Below are positions 6,259 to 13,233 of a DNA stretch of 13,233 nt, one piece after another. The translations under genes were made by a program, and so were the position numbers. Where the stretch lies: NCBI GenBank assembly GCA_964498075.1, contig CAZCGA010000160.1:1-13233 (forward strand), in the 5' to 3' direction. Source of the stretch: CAZCGA01 sp964498075 (GTDB lineage: Bacteria; Desulfobacterota; Binatia; HRBIN30). The notes beneath the pieces are model-generated. The model did no database searches and was not told the origin of the DNA. It worked only from the letters and a program-made list of their open reading frames with translations. Every line of letters starts with the position of its first letter. Within the stretch, counting starts at the first letter, position 1.

Positions 6259-6288
6259 GGTAACTGAGAAGTCTCTCCCCAGGTTACC
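6259..6288. terminator. Weak candidate bidirectional terminator between convergent genes
   Basis: GGTAAC (6259-6264) and GTTACC (6283-6288) form a 6-bp inverted repeat with a loop that itself contains GAG/CTC, between the selenoprotein stop and the convergent mddA stop. There is no strong T-run on either strand, so function is uncertain; position is the main support. Confidence 0.25.
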
Positions 6289-6296
6289 AACCTCCC

Positions 6297-7028
6297 TCAT
6301 TTCCTTCGTCGCAGCGGGAGCAACATCGGAACTCGCCGCCGATAGTCCTCGTAGGCGCCGCCGTGGAACGCCAGGAGATCCTGCTCCTCCAGCTGGATCG
6401 CGATCAACATGTAGCCGGTTGTGGCAACGGCAAAGATCAGGTGGCCCACCGTCATGCGGGGCGTCGCCCAAAAGGCGATGATGAAACCCAGCAGCAGCGG
6501 GTGACGCACGTACTTGTAAAGCGATGACTCCTCGAACGCGGGCGACTCATACGCCTTGCCCCGAGCAAACAGGTAAACCTGTCGGAGACCGAACAGGTCG
6601 AAGTGGTCGATGAGCACTGTCGAGACCAGCACCTGCGTCCAGCCCATGGCGAACAGCAGCCAAAGGATTGCCTTCGCGGCGGGGCTTTCGACTTCCCACA
6701 CGACCCCGGGCACCGTGCGCCATTGCCAGAACAGCAAGAGCAGCAGCAGGCTGGAAGTCAGCACATAGGTGCTACGTTCTGTCGGCTGAGGAACAATCCG
6801 CGTCCACCATCTCTTGAAGCCCTGCCTGGCCATGCCGCTATGCTGCAGGGCGAAAAGCCCGAGTAGCGCGAGGTTGACGAGCAACGCTTCACTCAAGGTG
6901 GACGCCGGCCCAGAGTCGATCGACTTGAGAACGACGACATTGCCGACGAACCCGATCGCGTACAGAAAGCTCATGAAAAAGACCGCGTAGGCGACAGCTC
7001 CGTACAAGAACGCGATGACCTTGTTCAT
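6297..7028 (-). CDS. mddA: MddA-type methanethiol S-methyltransferase (isoprenylcysteine methyltransferase-like membrane protein)
   Basis: 243 residues and strongly hydrophobic, with membrane segments near 5-33, 47-63, 86-101, 118-140 and 178-212. It transfers a methyl group from S-adenosylmethionine to methanethiol, giving dimethyl sulfide. Family marks include GFVGN plus KSIDSGP (36-41), LQHSGMAR (61-68), ERSTYVL, the LIDHFDLFGLRQ segment (139-150), YKYVRHP (171-177, the SAM-binding RHP) and the C-terminal EEQDL (214-218), all as I remember MddA proteins. The start has a strong AGGAGGGG site. It runs opposite to its neighbours and converges on the mer-type operon. General isoprenylcysteine methyltransferase relatives are the main alternative. 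Activity on methylselenol is possible chemically but not shown here. Confidence 0.85.
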   Translation of the reverse strand: MNKVIAFLYGAVAYAVFFMSFLYAIGFVGNVVVLKSIDSGPASTLSEALLVNLALLGLFALQHSGMARQGFKRWWTRIVPQPTERSTYVLTSSLLLLLLFWQWRTVPGVVWEVESPAAKAILWLLFAMGWTQVLVSTVLIDHFDLFGLRQVYLFARGKAYESPAFEESSLYKYVRHPLLLGFIIAFWATPRMTVGHLIFAVATTGYMLIAIQLEEQDLLAFHGGAYEDYRRRVPMLLPLRRRK

Positions 7029-7381
7029 TCGGTCCCCTCCTGAGTGCGGTTTGACGGCCGCGGAGTTCGGAGGGCTACTCTAACTCCGTTGTTCCCGCCC
7101 TGTCTATGCTGCCAACCGATTGTGCTGGCCCTACGTCGAAAATCTCTTGGTCAGCGATACCAGCTGGTCTCCCATCTCCAAAGCGCGGAGTGCGCGTGGT
7201 CGGGGAACGCCAGAGCCATCCCATCGTCGTCAAATGGCGAGGTGGCGGGCGCGTGCCGCACGCATAGAGCTTTCGCGGGCTGCGCGCTGCCGAGTGGTGC
7301 CTGCGTGGCAATCGCAATCGCGCACTGCGGTGCGCCGCGGCGCTTGACCCGCGCCGCGCCTGCAGCTACGCAGGCATTGCA
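7029..7381. other. Intergenic region of about 350 bp between divergent mddA and the efflux operon
   Basis: No convincing gene is seen; translations in open frames here are Arg/Ala/Ser-rich and have no domain. The left end holds the mddA ribosome site and candidate promoter. The right end holds TTGACC (7344-7349) with a poor -10 (TACGCA, 7367-7372), the inverted repeat GCCTGC/GCAGGC (7358-7363 and 7370-7375), and the perfect palindrome GCATTGCAATGC (7374-7385) that covers the start codon of the next gene. These are candidate control sites for the efflux operon. I see nothing defined in the centre. Confidence 0.4.
7061..7106 (-). promoter_or_regulatory. Candidate mddA promoter with overlapping inverted repeat
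   Basis: On the minus strand, TAGACA (7106-7101) and TAGAGT (7082-7077) are separated by 18 bases, a reasonable sigma-70 promoter about 50 bases before the mddA start. A perfect 7-bp inverted repeat, CGGAGTT (7061-7067) and AACTCCG (7082-7088), spans the -10 and the expected transcription start, as an operator would. Confidence 0.35.
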
Positions 7382-7792
7382 ATGCGTCGCTCGCTCCCCC
7401 AACGATGTCTACTCGAGTTCCTGGCCGCTGTCTTCTTGCTCGGAGTCGTGACGCCTGCGCAGGCGACGCTGTGCGTCGCTGCCGGTGGTCATCTCGCGGT
7501 CGAGCTGGCAGACGCGCTCTGCTGTCACACTGAAGCCCCGATGGCCGGTACTACCCTGCGCGAGGGAAGCAAGTGCGGCGACGGCTGCGTTGACACGCCT
7601 CTGAAGGCGTGGGTCGCAGCGCGGGACTCCACCGGTTCGGGGAGCATTCTCTGGACTCAACCCGGCGCAGCATCAGCCATGATGCCCTGCGAGGGGCTCG
7701 CGCGAGCGATACACGCGCGCATCGCTCGCGAGGCACCAGCGCGCATTGTTTCTGCACCACGCCTTCTCCTCACCGCGGTTAATCTCTGCTGA
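7382..7792 (+). CDS. Small secreted Cys-rich protein preceding czcCBA
   Basis: 136 residues. The signal peptide has hydrophobic residues 10-24 and probable cleavage after AQA (28). The mature protein has LCVAAGGHLAVEL (30-42), CC (47-48), CGDGCVDTPL (65-74), Cys103 and a terminal Cys136. I have seen this general layout (C...GH...E, then CC, then CxxxCxDxPL) in uncharacterised proteins encoded just before heavy-metal RND pumps, but know no function. The paired Cys and His suggest a periplasmic metal-binding accessory. No clear ribosome site precedes the ATG; a 12-bp palindrome overlaps it instead. The start is chosen because it gives a good signal peptide. A gap of 146 bases to czcC holds no recognised feature beyond the czcC ribosome site. 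Confidence 0.65.
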   Translation: MRRSLPQRCLLEFLAAVFLLGVVTPAQATLCVAAGGHLAVELADALCCHTEAPMAGTTLREGSKCGDGCVDTPLKAWVAARDSTGSGSILWTQPGAASAMMPCEGLARAIHARIAREAPARIVSAPRLLLTAVNLC

Positions 7793-7938
7793 TCTGATCT
7801 CCGTGCAGTGATGTCGCCAGTCGCGCCCCAAGCGGCTGGCGCACGGTCGTATCTCGCCCGCTGCGCGGCATCGCGCGCGGCACACCGGACAGACCTTCGG
7901 CCTCGGGGCCGCAGCCTGCCCGAGATCAGGAGAAGAGT

Positions 7939-9291
7939 GTGGAACCGATCGATTCAACGGAATGCGTCCGCAAGCCTGACCGCCGCCAGTCAGCGCGGGC
8001 AGACAGTGCGTCACGGCGATTGCCCGCAACGGGGCGATTACTGTGGGTGCTAACAGCGATCGCCCTGACGGGCGTTTCTAGCGGTCGCGCCCACGCGGCA
8101 GACCCGCTCACCTTGGGTCAAGCGCTGCAAATCGCGCGCGAACAGAATCCAGAGATCCTGGCAGCTCGGGAGGAACTGGAGATCGCCCGAGGCCGCCTCG
8201 TCAAGGCGGAGTACCCCAACCAGTTCAACCCCGAGATCGTCGGCGAGGGGGGCCAGCGCCGGCTCGGCGCCGGAGGCTCCGGCGCGGACTACGGCGTTGC
8301 CCTCTCGCAGGAGGTCGAAGTGGCGGGTCAACGCGGGAAGCGCATCGAGGAGGCCGGCGCCAATCTCGAACGCGTCGAGCAGGTCGTCCGCGATCGAACG
8401 CGGCTCATTGAAGCCGAGGTGAAGCGGACGTTCTTCGCGGCGCTCGCACGCCGCCAGCGCCACGACCTGCTCCAACGCGTGGAGGTGCTGAACCGGCGCG
8501 TCCGCGATGCCTCCCAGGCTCGGGTCAAGGCCGGGGAATCACCCGTCATGGAGGCGAACCTCGCCGAGATCCGGTTCGGCCAGTCGCGCAAGGAGACGCT
8601 CGTTGCGGAGAAGGACTACACGAGCACCCTGCTCGAGCTGAAGCGGCGCCTGAACATCGCCCCGGACGCAACGCTTAACCCGAGCGGTGAGCTCCATGCC
8701 TCGCCCGCAGCGTACGTTCTCGAGACGCTCATTGCCCGGGCCACAGAAGCCCGGCCGGACCTTCTCGCCAGCCAACGAGAGGTTGGGCGCGTGGACGCCG
8801 AGACGGCGCTGACGCGGCGCCTCATCATTCCGAATCCAACGCTCGCAGGGTTCTACCGCGAGGAAGCTGGGGTGGAAGGCCGCGAGCGCATCGTGGGCGT
8901 TGGAATCCGTATCCCCCTGCCCCTGTTCGACCGCCGTCAAGGAGAGCTGCTGGCCCTCGCCGGGCGGCGCCGGCAAGCGCAATTCGAAGTCGACGCCACC
9001 GTGCGGACGGTGGAGAAAGAGGTCGCTGACGCCTTTCAATCCTACGAGGCGGCGCGGCGCGAAGTCGAGATCTTCGAGCAAGACATCCTGGGACGCGCGG
9101 AAGAGAACTTCCGCTTCATCGAGACCGCGTATCGAGCGGGCAAGCTCGACTTCTTCCAGTTTGTGGTCGTTCAGAACGACCTTGTCGGCGCGCAGCTTTC
9201 CTACCTCGACTCGCTCACCGCCTTCCGCGAGGCCGAAGTGAATCTCGAACAGGCTGTCGGCGCCCCACTCGGCACAGGAGTCTCCCGATGA
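7939..9291 (+). CDS. czcC: CzcC-like outer-membrane factor of heavy-metal RND efflux
   Basis: 450 residues, starting at GTG with AGGAGA upstream. The signal peptide has a long charged N-region and a hydrophobic core at 34-46, with cleavage after AHA (53). The mature protein is a typical TolC-family trimeric duct: LTLGQALQIAREQNPEI at the N-terminus, two helical repeats, and the second-repeat signature around PNPTLAGFYREE with GVGIRIPLPLFDRRQGE (about 313-335), then FRFIETAYRAGKLDFFQFVVVQNDL near the end. Length is usual for CzcC. The stop overlaps the adaptor ATG (ATGA). It would export divalent metal from the periplasm or cytoplasm past the outer membrane with the next two proteins. The exact metal is not determined. 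Confidence 0.9.
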   Translation: MEPIDSTECVRKPDRRQSARADSASRRLPATGRLLWVLTAIALTGVSSGRAHAADPLTLGQALQIAREQNPEILAAREELEIARGRLVKAEYPNQFNPEIVGEGGQRRLGAGGSGADYGVALSQEVEVAGQRGKRIEEAGANLERVEQVVRDRTRLIEAEVKRTFFAALARRQRHDLLQRVEVLNRRVRDASQARVKAGESPVMEANLAEIRFGQSRKETLVAEKDYTSTLLELKRRLNIAPDATLNPSGELHASPAAYVLETLIARATEARPDLLASQREVGRVDAETALTRRLIIPNPTLAGFYREEAGVEGRERIVGVGIRIPLPLFDRRQGELLALAGRRRQAQFEVDATVRTVEKEVADAFQSYEAARREVEIFEQDILGRAEENFRFIETAYRAGKLDFFQFVVVQNDLVGAQLSYLDSLTAFREAEVNLEQAVGAPLGTGVSR

Positions 9292-10475
9292 CGTTACGTA
9301 TTGCCATCGCCTTTGCCCTGCTGGTCCTGGCGTTGGGTTGCCGCCGCGAGGAGCGCGCAGCGGAGGACCCCGCCGCAGCCGCCGCGCCGCACGCCGAATC
9401 AGGCGCCGGGCGTGTTGTGCTCTCCCCGGCCGCGGTCGCGGGGCTCAACCTGAAGATGATCCTGGCCGAGCGCCGGGTCCTGGACGCGGTGATCCGCGCC
9501 ACCGCCGTCATCCGCGCCAACGAGAACCGCCTGGCGCACGTGAGTCCGCGCATTCCCGGCAAGGTAGCCGAGGTCAAGGCGGTGCTCGGCGACCGTGTTG
9601 ACGCCGGCCAGATCCTCGCCTTTCTCGACAGCTTGGAGCTGGGCGAGAAGAAGTCCGCATTCCTGCAAGCGCGCGCCAACCTCAATGTCGCCCGCCGCAA
9701 CTACCGGCGCGAAGAACGGCTCTTCAAGCAGCGCATCTCGTCCGAGAAGGATTACCTCGAGTCGAAGGGAGAGTTCGAGCGCAGCGATGCGGCTTACCGC
9801 GCCGGCCGCGAAGCCCTGCGGCTGCTTGGCCTCACTGATGCAGGGATCGAGGAAATCACTTGGGGCGGCAAAGACCATCCGCTCTCGCACTTCCCCATCC
9901 TCGCGCCGTTCGCCGGCACCGTCATCGAGCAGCACAACACCCTTGGCGAGCTCATCAAGCCTGAAGAGAAGCCGTACACGATCGCCGATCTTTCCACGCT
10001 GTGGATCGTGCTCGACGTCTACGAGAAGGATCTGGGCCGGGTCGCGGCGGGCACTGCGGCGGAGGTGCGGGTGGACGCGTACCCCGCCGAACGGTTCTTC
10101 GGCCAGATCGTCTACCTCAGCGACGTGTTGGACGAGGCCACGCGGACGGCGCGGGCCCGCGTCGAGGTCGACAACCGCCGCGGGCGACTGCGGCCCGGCA
10201 TGTTCGCCACCGCGATCATCACCCTGCCGAGCGAGACGCTGGCCCCGGTCGTCACCATCCCCGCAGCCGCCGTTCAACGCATCAACGGGCGGGCGGTAGC
10301 GTTCGTGCAGGAATCCGCCGGCACGTACACGGTCCGGCACCTCACGCTCGGTCGTGAAACGGAGGGGACGGTTGAGGTGCAGTCGGGCATCATCGAGGGC
10401 GAGCGCGTTGTAACAGACGGCTCATTCACTCTGAAATCCGAGGTCCTCAAAGACCAGTTGGTCGGGGAGGATTGA
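9288..10475 (+). CDS. czcB: CzcB-like periplasmic adaptor (membrane fusion) lipoprotein
   Basis: 395 residues. The lipoprotein signal has lipobox LALGC with Cys18 as the lipidated residue. Domains in order: split lipoyl halves around VSPRIPGKVAEVKAVLGDRV (85-104) and ILAPFAGTVIEQHNTLGELI (204-223), between them an alpha-helical hairpin (about 115-185), then beta-barrel (LWIVLDVYEKDLGRV, about 238-310) and the membrane-proximal domain with IPAAAVQRINGRAVAFV (324-340) and GERVVTDGSFTLKSE (371-385). This is the adaptor that bridges the pump and the outer-membrane duct. The segment between lipobox and first lipoyl half is Ala/Glu-rich and lacks a large His-rich metal-binding region. It overlaps czcC by 4 bases and lies 2 bases before czcA. 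Confidence 0.92.
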   Translation: MTLRIAIAFALLVLALGCRREERAAEDPAAAAAPHAESGAGRVVLSPAAVAGLNLKMILAERRVLDAVIRATAVIRANENRLAHVSPRIPGKVAEVKAVLGDRVDAGQILAFLDSLELGEKKSAFLQARANLNVARRNYRREERLFKQRISSEKDYLESKGEFERSDAAYRAGREALRLLGLTDAGIEEITWGGKDHPLSHFPILAPFAGTVIEQHNTLGELIKPEEKPYTIADLSTLWIVLDVYEKDLGRVAAGTAAEVRVDAYPAERFFGQIVYLSDVLDEATRTARARVEVDNRRGRLRPGMFATAIITLPSETLAPVVTIPAAAVQRINGRAVAFVQESAGTYTVRHLTLGRETEGTVEVQSGIIEGERVVTDGSFTLKSEVLKDQLVGED

Positions 10476-10477
10476 GC

Positions 10478-13233
10478 ATGGTCGAGCGTCTCGTTGAAGC
10501 GGCTCTCAAAGGGCGCGTGTTGGTGCTGATTGTCGCGGTGCTCGTTACCGGGCTCGGCATCTTCTCGTTCCGCAACCTGCCGATCGACGCCGTGCCGGAC
10601 ATCACCAACGTGCAGGTGCAGATTCTCACGCGCACCGCGCCACTCGGTCCGATCGAGGTCGAGCGCCACGTCACCTTCCCGATCGAGGCCGCCATGAGCG
10701 GCCTGCCCGACATCGAAGAGATCCGCTCCGTATCGCGCTTCGGCCTCTCCGCGGTGACCGTCGTGTTCAAAGATGCTGTGAACGTCTACTTCGCCCGCCA
10801 GCTCGTGTCGGAGCGCTTGCCCGCGGCCCGCGGAAGCATCCCCCCTGGGTTCGGCAATCCCGAGCTGGGTCCCGTCACCACGGGGCTCGGCGAGGTCTAC
10901 CAGTTCGTCGTCCGCGGCCCGTACTCACCCATGCAGCTCAAGGAGATCCTCGACTGGCAGATCGCCTACCGGCTGCGCTCTGTGCCAGGAGTGACCGAGG
11001 TCTCCGGTGAAGGCGGCTTCACGAAGCAGTACCAAGTGGTGATCGATCCCGCCAAGCTGGTGTCCTACCGGCTCTCGATCGGCCAGGTATTCCGTGCCCT
11101 GGAGGAGAACAACGCCACCGGCGGCGGCGGCTACATCGAGAAGAACGGCGAAGCGTTCCTGGTGCGTGGGGAGGGCCTCGTTGAAGACGAAGCAGCGATC
11201 GGCTCCATCATGGTCACCACGTCACCCGAAGGCGTGCCCGTCACCGTGAACCAACTCGGGACCGTCCGCATCGGTGCTCCGCCGCGCATCGGCGCCGCCA
11301 CCCGCGACGGCGAGGGCGAAGCGGTGATCGCCATGACGCTCATGCTGAAAGGCGCCAACGCCCGCGCCGTCGCCGAGCGGGTCAAAGCCGAGATCGAACG
11401 CCTGCTGCCATCGCTCCCGCCGGGTATCGTCATCGAGCCGTTTTACGATCGGGCGACGCTCGTCAATCAGGTCATCCATACGGTCGCCAGGAACCTGACT
11501 GAAGGCGGGCTGCTGGTGGTCGCGATCCTGTTTCTGCTGCTCGGAAACTGGCGCGGCGGACTGATCGTCGCCGCGGCGATTCCGCTCTCGATGCTGGTGG
11601 CCTTCACCGGCATGGTCTACGCCGGCATCTCGGGCAATCTGATGAGCCTCGGCGCCATCGACTTCGGGTTGATCGTCGATGGCGCGGTAGTGATGATCGA
11701 GAACATCATCCGCCAGAGGGCCGCGGCGCGCGGGCGCGATCACTTGAGCGTCGTGCATGCGGCCGCCACCGAGGTGGCGCGGCCGATCGCGTTCGCCGTC
11801 GGCATCATCATCATGGTCTACGTGCCGATTCTCACCCTGCAGGGTGTCGAGGGGAAGATGTTCCGCCCCATGGCCTACACAGTCATCTTCGCCCTCGTCG
11901 GGTCCCTGGTGCTCTCGCTCACGCTCATTCCCGTCCTCGCCAGCTTCTTCCTTCGCAAGGAAGCCAGCGACCACGAGACGCTGCTCGTGCGCGGCGCGCG
12001 GCGCTTCTACACACCGCTCCTCGAATGGGCGATGGCGCGGCCGAAACGCACCTTGGCCGCCGCCGCAGCCGTTCTGACCGGCGCGCTCGTGCTGGCGCCG
12101 TTCATGGGGTCGGAGTTCGTGCCGCGTCTGGACGAAGGCGATTTGGTGCTGCAAGCGTGGCGGCTGCCAAGCATCGCGCTGGATGAATCAGTGCGCTCGA
12201 CCCTGCGCATCGAGCGCGTGCTCAAGCAGTTCCCCGAGGTGACCTCGGTAGTGTCGCGCACCGGGACGCCCGACGTGGCGACGGACGTCATGGGGATGGA
12301 GCTCTCGGACATCTTCGTTAGGCTCAAGCCCCGCGACGAATGGACGACCGCGCGGACCAAGGAAGCGCTGATCGAGCGTATGGCAGCGGCCCTCGCCGAG
12401 CAGGTCCCCGGCGTGGGCATCGGCTTCACTCAGCCGATTGAAATGCGTTTCAACGAGCTCATCTCGGGTGTGCGATCGGACATCGGGCTCAAGATCTTCG
12501 GTGACGACATGGCGGTGCTCAAGGAGCGCGGCGATGCGGCCGCCCGCGTACTCGCCGCGGTGCCTGGCGCGCGTGACGTCAAGGTCGAGCAGGTTGCGGG
12601 TCTGCCCGTGGTCCGGGTCAAGATCAACCGGGATCGCATCGCCCGCTACGGGATCAACGCCGCTGACGTCTTGGCGGCCATCGAGGCCGCCGGCGCGGGC
12701 CGGAGTGTCGGCAAAGTCTTCGAAGGGCAACGCCGCTTCGATCTGGTTGTGCGCGTCGAATCGGCGGTCGCGGACGGAGTGGCAGCTTATGCGAACCTGC
12801 CGGTCGCGGCACCGAACGGCTCGCTCATTCCGCTTGGACAGCTCGCCGAGATCGTGGTGGAGGAGGGACCTGCCCAAGTCAGCCGCGAGCGCATCAGCCG
12901 GCGGTTGGTCGTGGAGTGCAACGTCCGCGGCCGAGACCTCGGGAGCTTCGTCGCCGAAGCCCAGCGGCGGCTTGCCGCGGACGTGCCCTTGCCGGCGGGC
13001 TACTACTACGAGTGGGGCGGACAGTTCGAAAATCTTCGCGCCGCCCGCGCCCGGCTCGCCATCGCCGTGCCCGCCACGTTGCTGCTCATCTTCGTCATCC
13101 TCTTCATGACCTTCAACGCCGCAACGCCGGCACTCCTCATTTTCCTCAACGTCCCGATGGCCGCAACCGGCGGCATCTTCGCCCTCGCGCTGCGCGGGAT
13201 GCCCTTCTCCATCTCGGCCGGCGTCGGCTTCAT
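10478..13233 (+). CDS. czcA: CzcA-like heavy-metal RND efflux pump (3' end outside window)
   Basis: 918 complete codons are present of an expected 1020-1060. The first membrane helix is at about 13-31, followed by the porter domain starting RNLPIDAVPDITNVQVQI, with TM2-6 from about 343. TM4 contains DFGLIVDGAVVMIEN, giving Asp395, Asp401 and Glu408, which match the proton-relay residues Asp402, Asp408 and Glu415 of CzcA. CusA lacks the first acidic residue. The site of the CusA methionine in the LDEGDL segment is Gln here. Both points favour a divalent cation (Zn/Co/Cd/Ni) and not Cu/Ag. The open frame runs through the second porter repeat to the start of the C-terminal helices, and no internal stop occurs. 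ATG lies 2 bases after the czcB stop. Confidence 0.95.
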   Translation, partial: MVERLVEAALKGRVLVLIVAVLVTGLGIFSFRNLPIDAVPDITNVQVQILTRTAPLGPIEVERHVTFPIEAAMSGLPDIEEIRSVSRFGLSAVTVVFKDAVNVYFARQLVSERLPAARGSIPPGFGNPELGPVTTGLGEVYQFVVRGPYSPMQLKEILDWQIAYRLRSVPGVTEVSGEGGFTKQYQVVIDPAKLVSYRLSIGQVFRALEENNATGGGGYIEKNGEAFLVRGEGLVEDEAAIGSIMVTTSPEGVPVTVNQLGTVRIGAPPRIGAATRDGEGEAVIAMTLMLKGANARAVAERVKAEIERLLPSLPPGIVIEPFYDRATLVNQVIHTVARNLTEGGLLVVAILFLLLGNWRGGLIVAAAIPLSMLVAFTGMVYAGISGNLMSLGAIDFGLIVDGAVVMIENIIRQRAAARGRDHLSVVHAAATEVARPIAFAVGIIIMVYVPILTLQGVEGKMFRPMAYTVIFALVGSLVLSLTLIPVLASFFLRKEASDHETLLVRGARRFYTPLLEWAMARPKRTLAAAAAVLTGALVLAPFMGSEFVPRLDEGDLVLQAWRLPSIALDESVRSTLRIERVLKQFPEVTSVVSRTGTPDVATDVMGMELSDIFVRLKPRDEWTTARTKEALIERMAAALAEQVPGVGIGFTQPIEMRFNELISGVRSDIGLKIFGDDMAVLKERGDAAARVLAAVPGARDVKVEQVAGLPVVRVKINRDRIARYGINAADVLAAIEAAGAGRSVGKVFEGQRRFDLVVRVESAVADGVAAYANLPVAAPNGSLIPLGQLAEIVVEEGPAQVSRERISRRLVVECNVRGRDLGSFVAEAQRRLAADVPLPAGYYYEWGGQFENLRAARARLAIAVPATLLLIFVILFMTFNAATPALLIFLNVPMAATGGIFALALRGMPFSISAGVGF

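Noticed and set aside
7044..7451. Plus-strand open frame in the intergenic region
   Set aside because: Composition is unlike a protein, there is no ribosome site, and it runs into the signal-peptide gene in another frame.
7790..7792. Second possible selenocysteine TGA, since the frame stays open after the Cys-rich protein
   Set aside because: The continuation is Arg/Ala-rich, runs into czcC in a different frame and shows no domain; the TGA is not in a redox motif. Ordinary stop codon.
9399..10340. Long minus-strand open frame opposite czcB
   Set aside because: It is an antisense shadow of a clearly recognised adaptor in GC-rich DNA; its Arg/Asp/Val composition and lack of motifs show no real protein.
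11222..12154. Long minus-strand open frame opposite czcA
   Set aside because: Shadow of the pump gene, with His/Arg/Asp-rich low-complexity translation and no ribosome site.
10478..13233. Assignment of the pump as CusA (Cu/Ag)
   Set aside because: It has both Asp and the Glu of the CzcA TM4 motif and lacks the methionine expected in the LDEGDL segment of CusA.
1..13233. CRISPR arrays, tRNA or rRNA genes, insertion sequences
   Set aside because: No repeat-spacer pattern, cloverleaf, rRNA sequence, transposase or terminal repeats were seen by eye.

Overview
The window is GC-rich DNA from a Gram-negative bacterium: it encodes TolC-type outer-membrane proteins, a tripartite RND pump, lipoprotein and twin-arginine signals, and periplasmic cytochrome c. 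Genes are tightly packed, with repeated 4-base ATGA stop/start overlaps. Nothing in it fixes the species. The overall style, together with an apparent selenocysteine codon, would suit an environmental proteobacterium (for example a deltaproteobacterial-type lineage) or a related phylum. The theme throughout is handling of toxic metals and sulfur/selenium chemistry at the cell envelope.

Left block (1-4076, + strand): the 3' end of a TolC-family efflux protein, then a TAT-exported two-domain multicopper oxidase, a membrane-anchored mono-haem cytochrome c, a small His-tailed secreted protein and a membrane-embedded M28-type zinc peptidase. The genes are overlapping or closely spaced and look like one operon. 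A copper or other metal oxidation/efflux role is likely but not proven.

Middle block (4146-6234, + strand): a mercury-type module. A textbook MerR operator/promoter (perfect 16-bp dyad in an over-long 20-bp spacer) precedes merR, whose three Hg-binding cysteines are conserved in spacing. It is followed by a fusion of a thioredoxin-like domain to a MerC/MerT-like membrane domain, a small CPAC thioredoxin-like protein, and an exported thioredoxin-like protein whose active-site CxxC is written UGA-x-x-Cys. The reading frame continues through the UGA for 125 more codons, and a hairpin fitting a bacterial SECIS element lies just downstream. This is the most interesting item here: a probable selenoprotein in a merR operon that has no merA within the window.

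Convergent to it (6297-7028, - strand) is an MddA-type methanethiol S-methyltransferase, which makes volatile dimethyl sulfide. Between mddA and the next operon is about 350 bp holding candidate promoters and palindromes but no convincing gene.

Right block (7382-13233, + strand): a small secreted Cys-rich protein followed by a CzcCBA-type heavy-metal RND efflux system (outer-membrane factor, lipoprotein adaptor, inner-membrane pump). The pump runs off the window end. Its proton-relay motif is the CzcA (divalent cation) type and not the CusA (monovalent) type.
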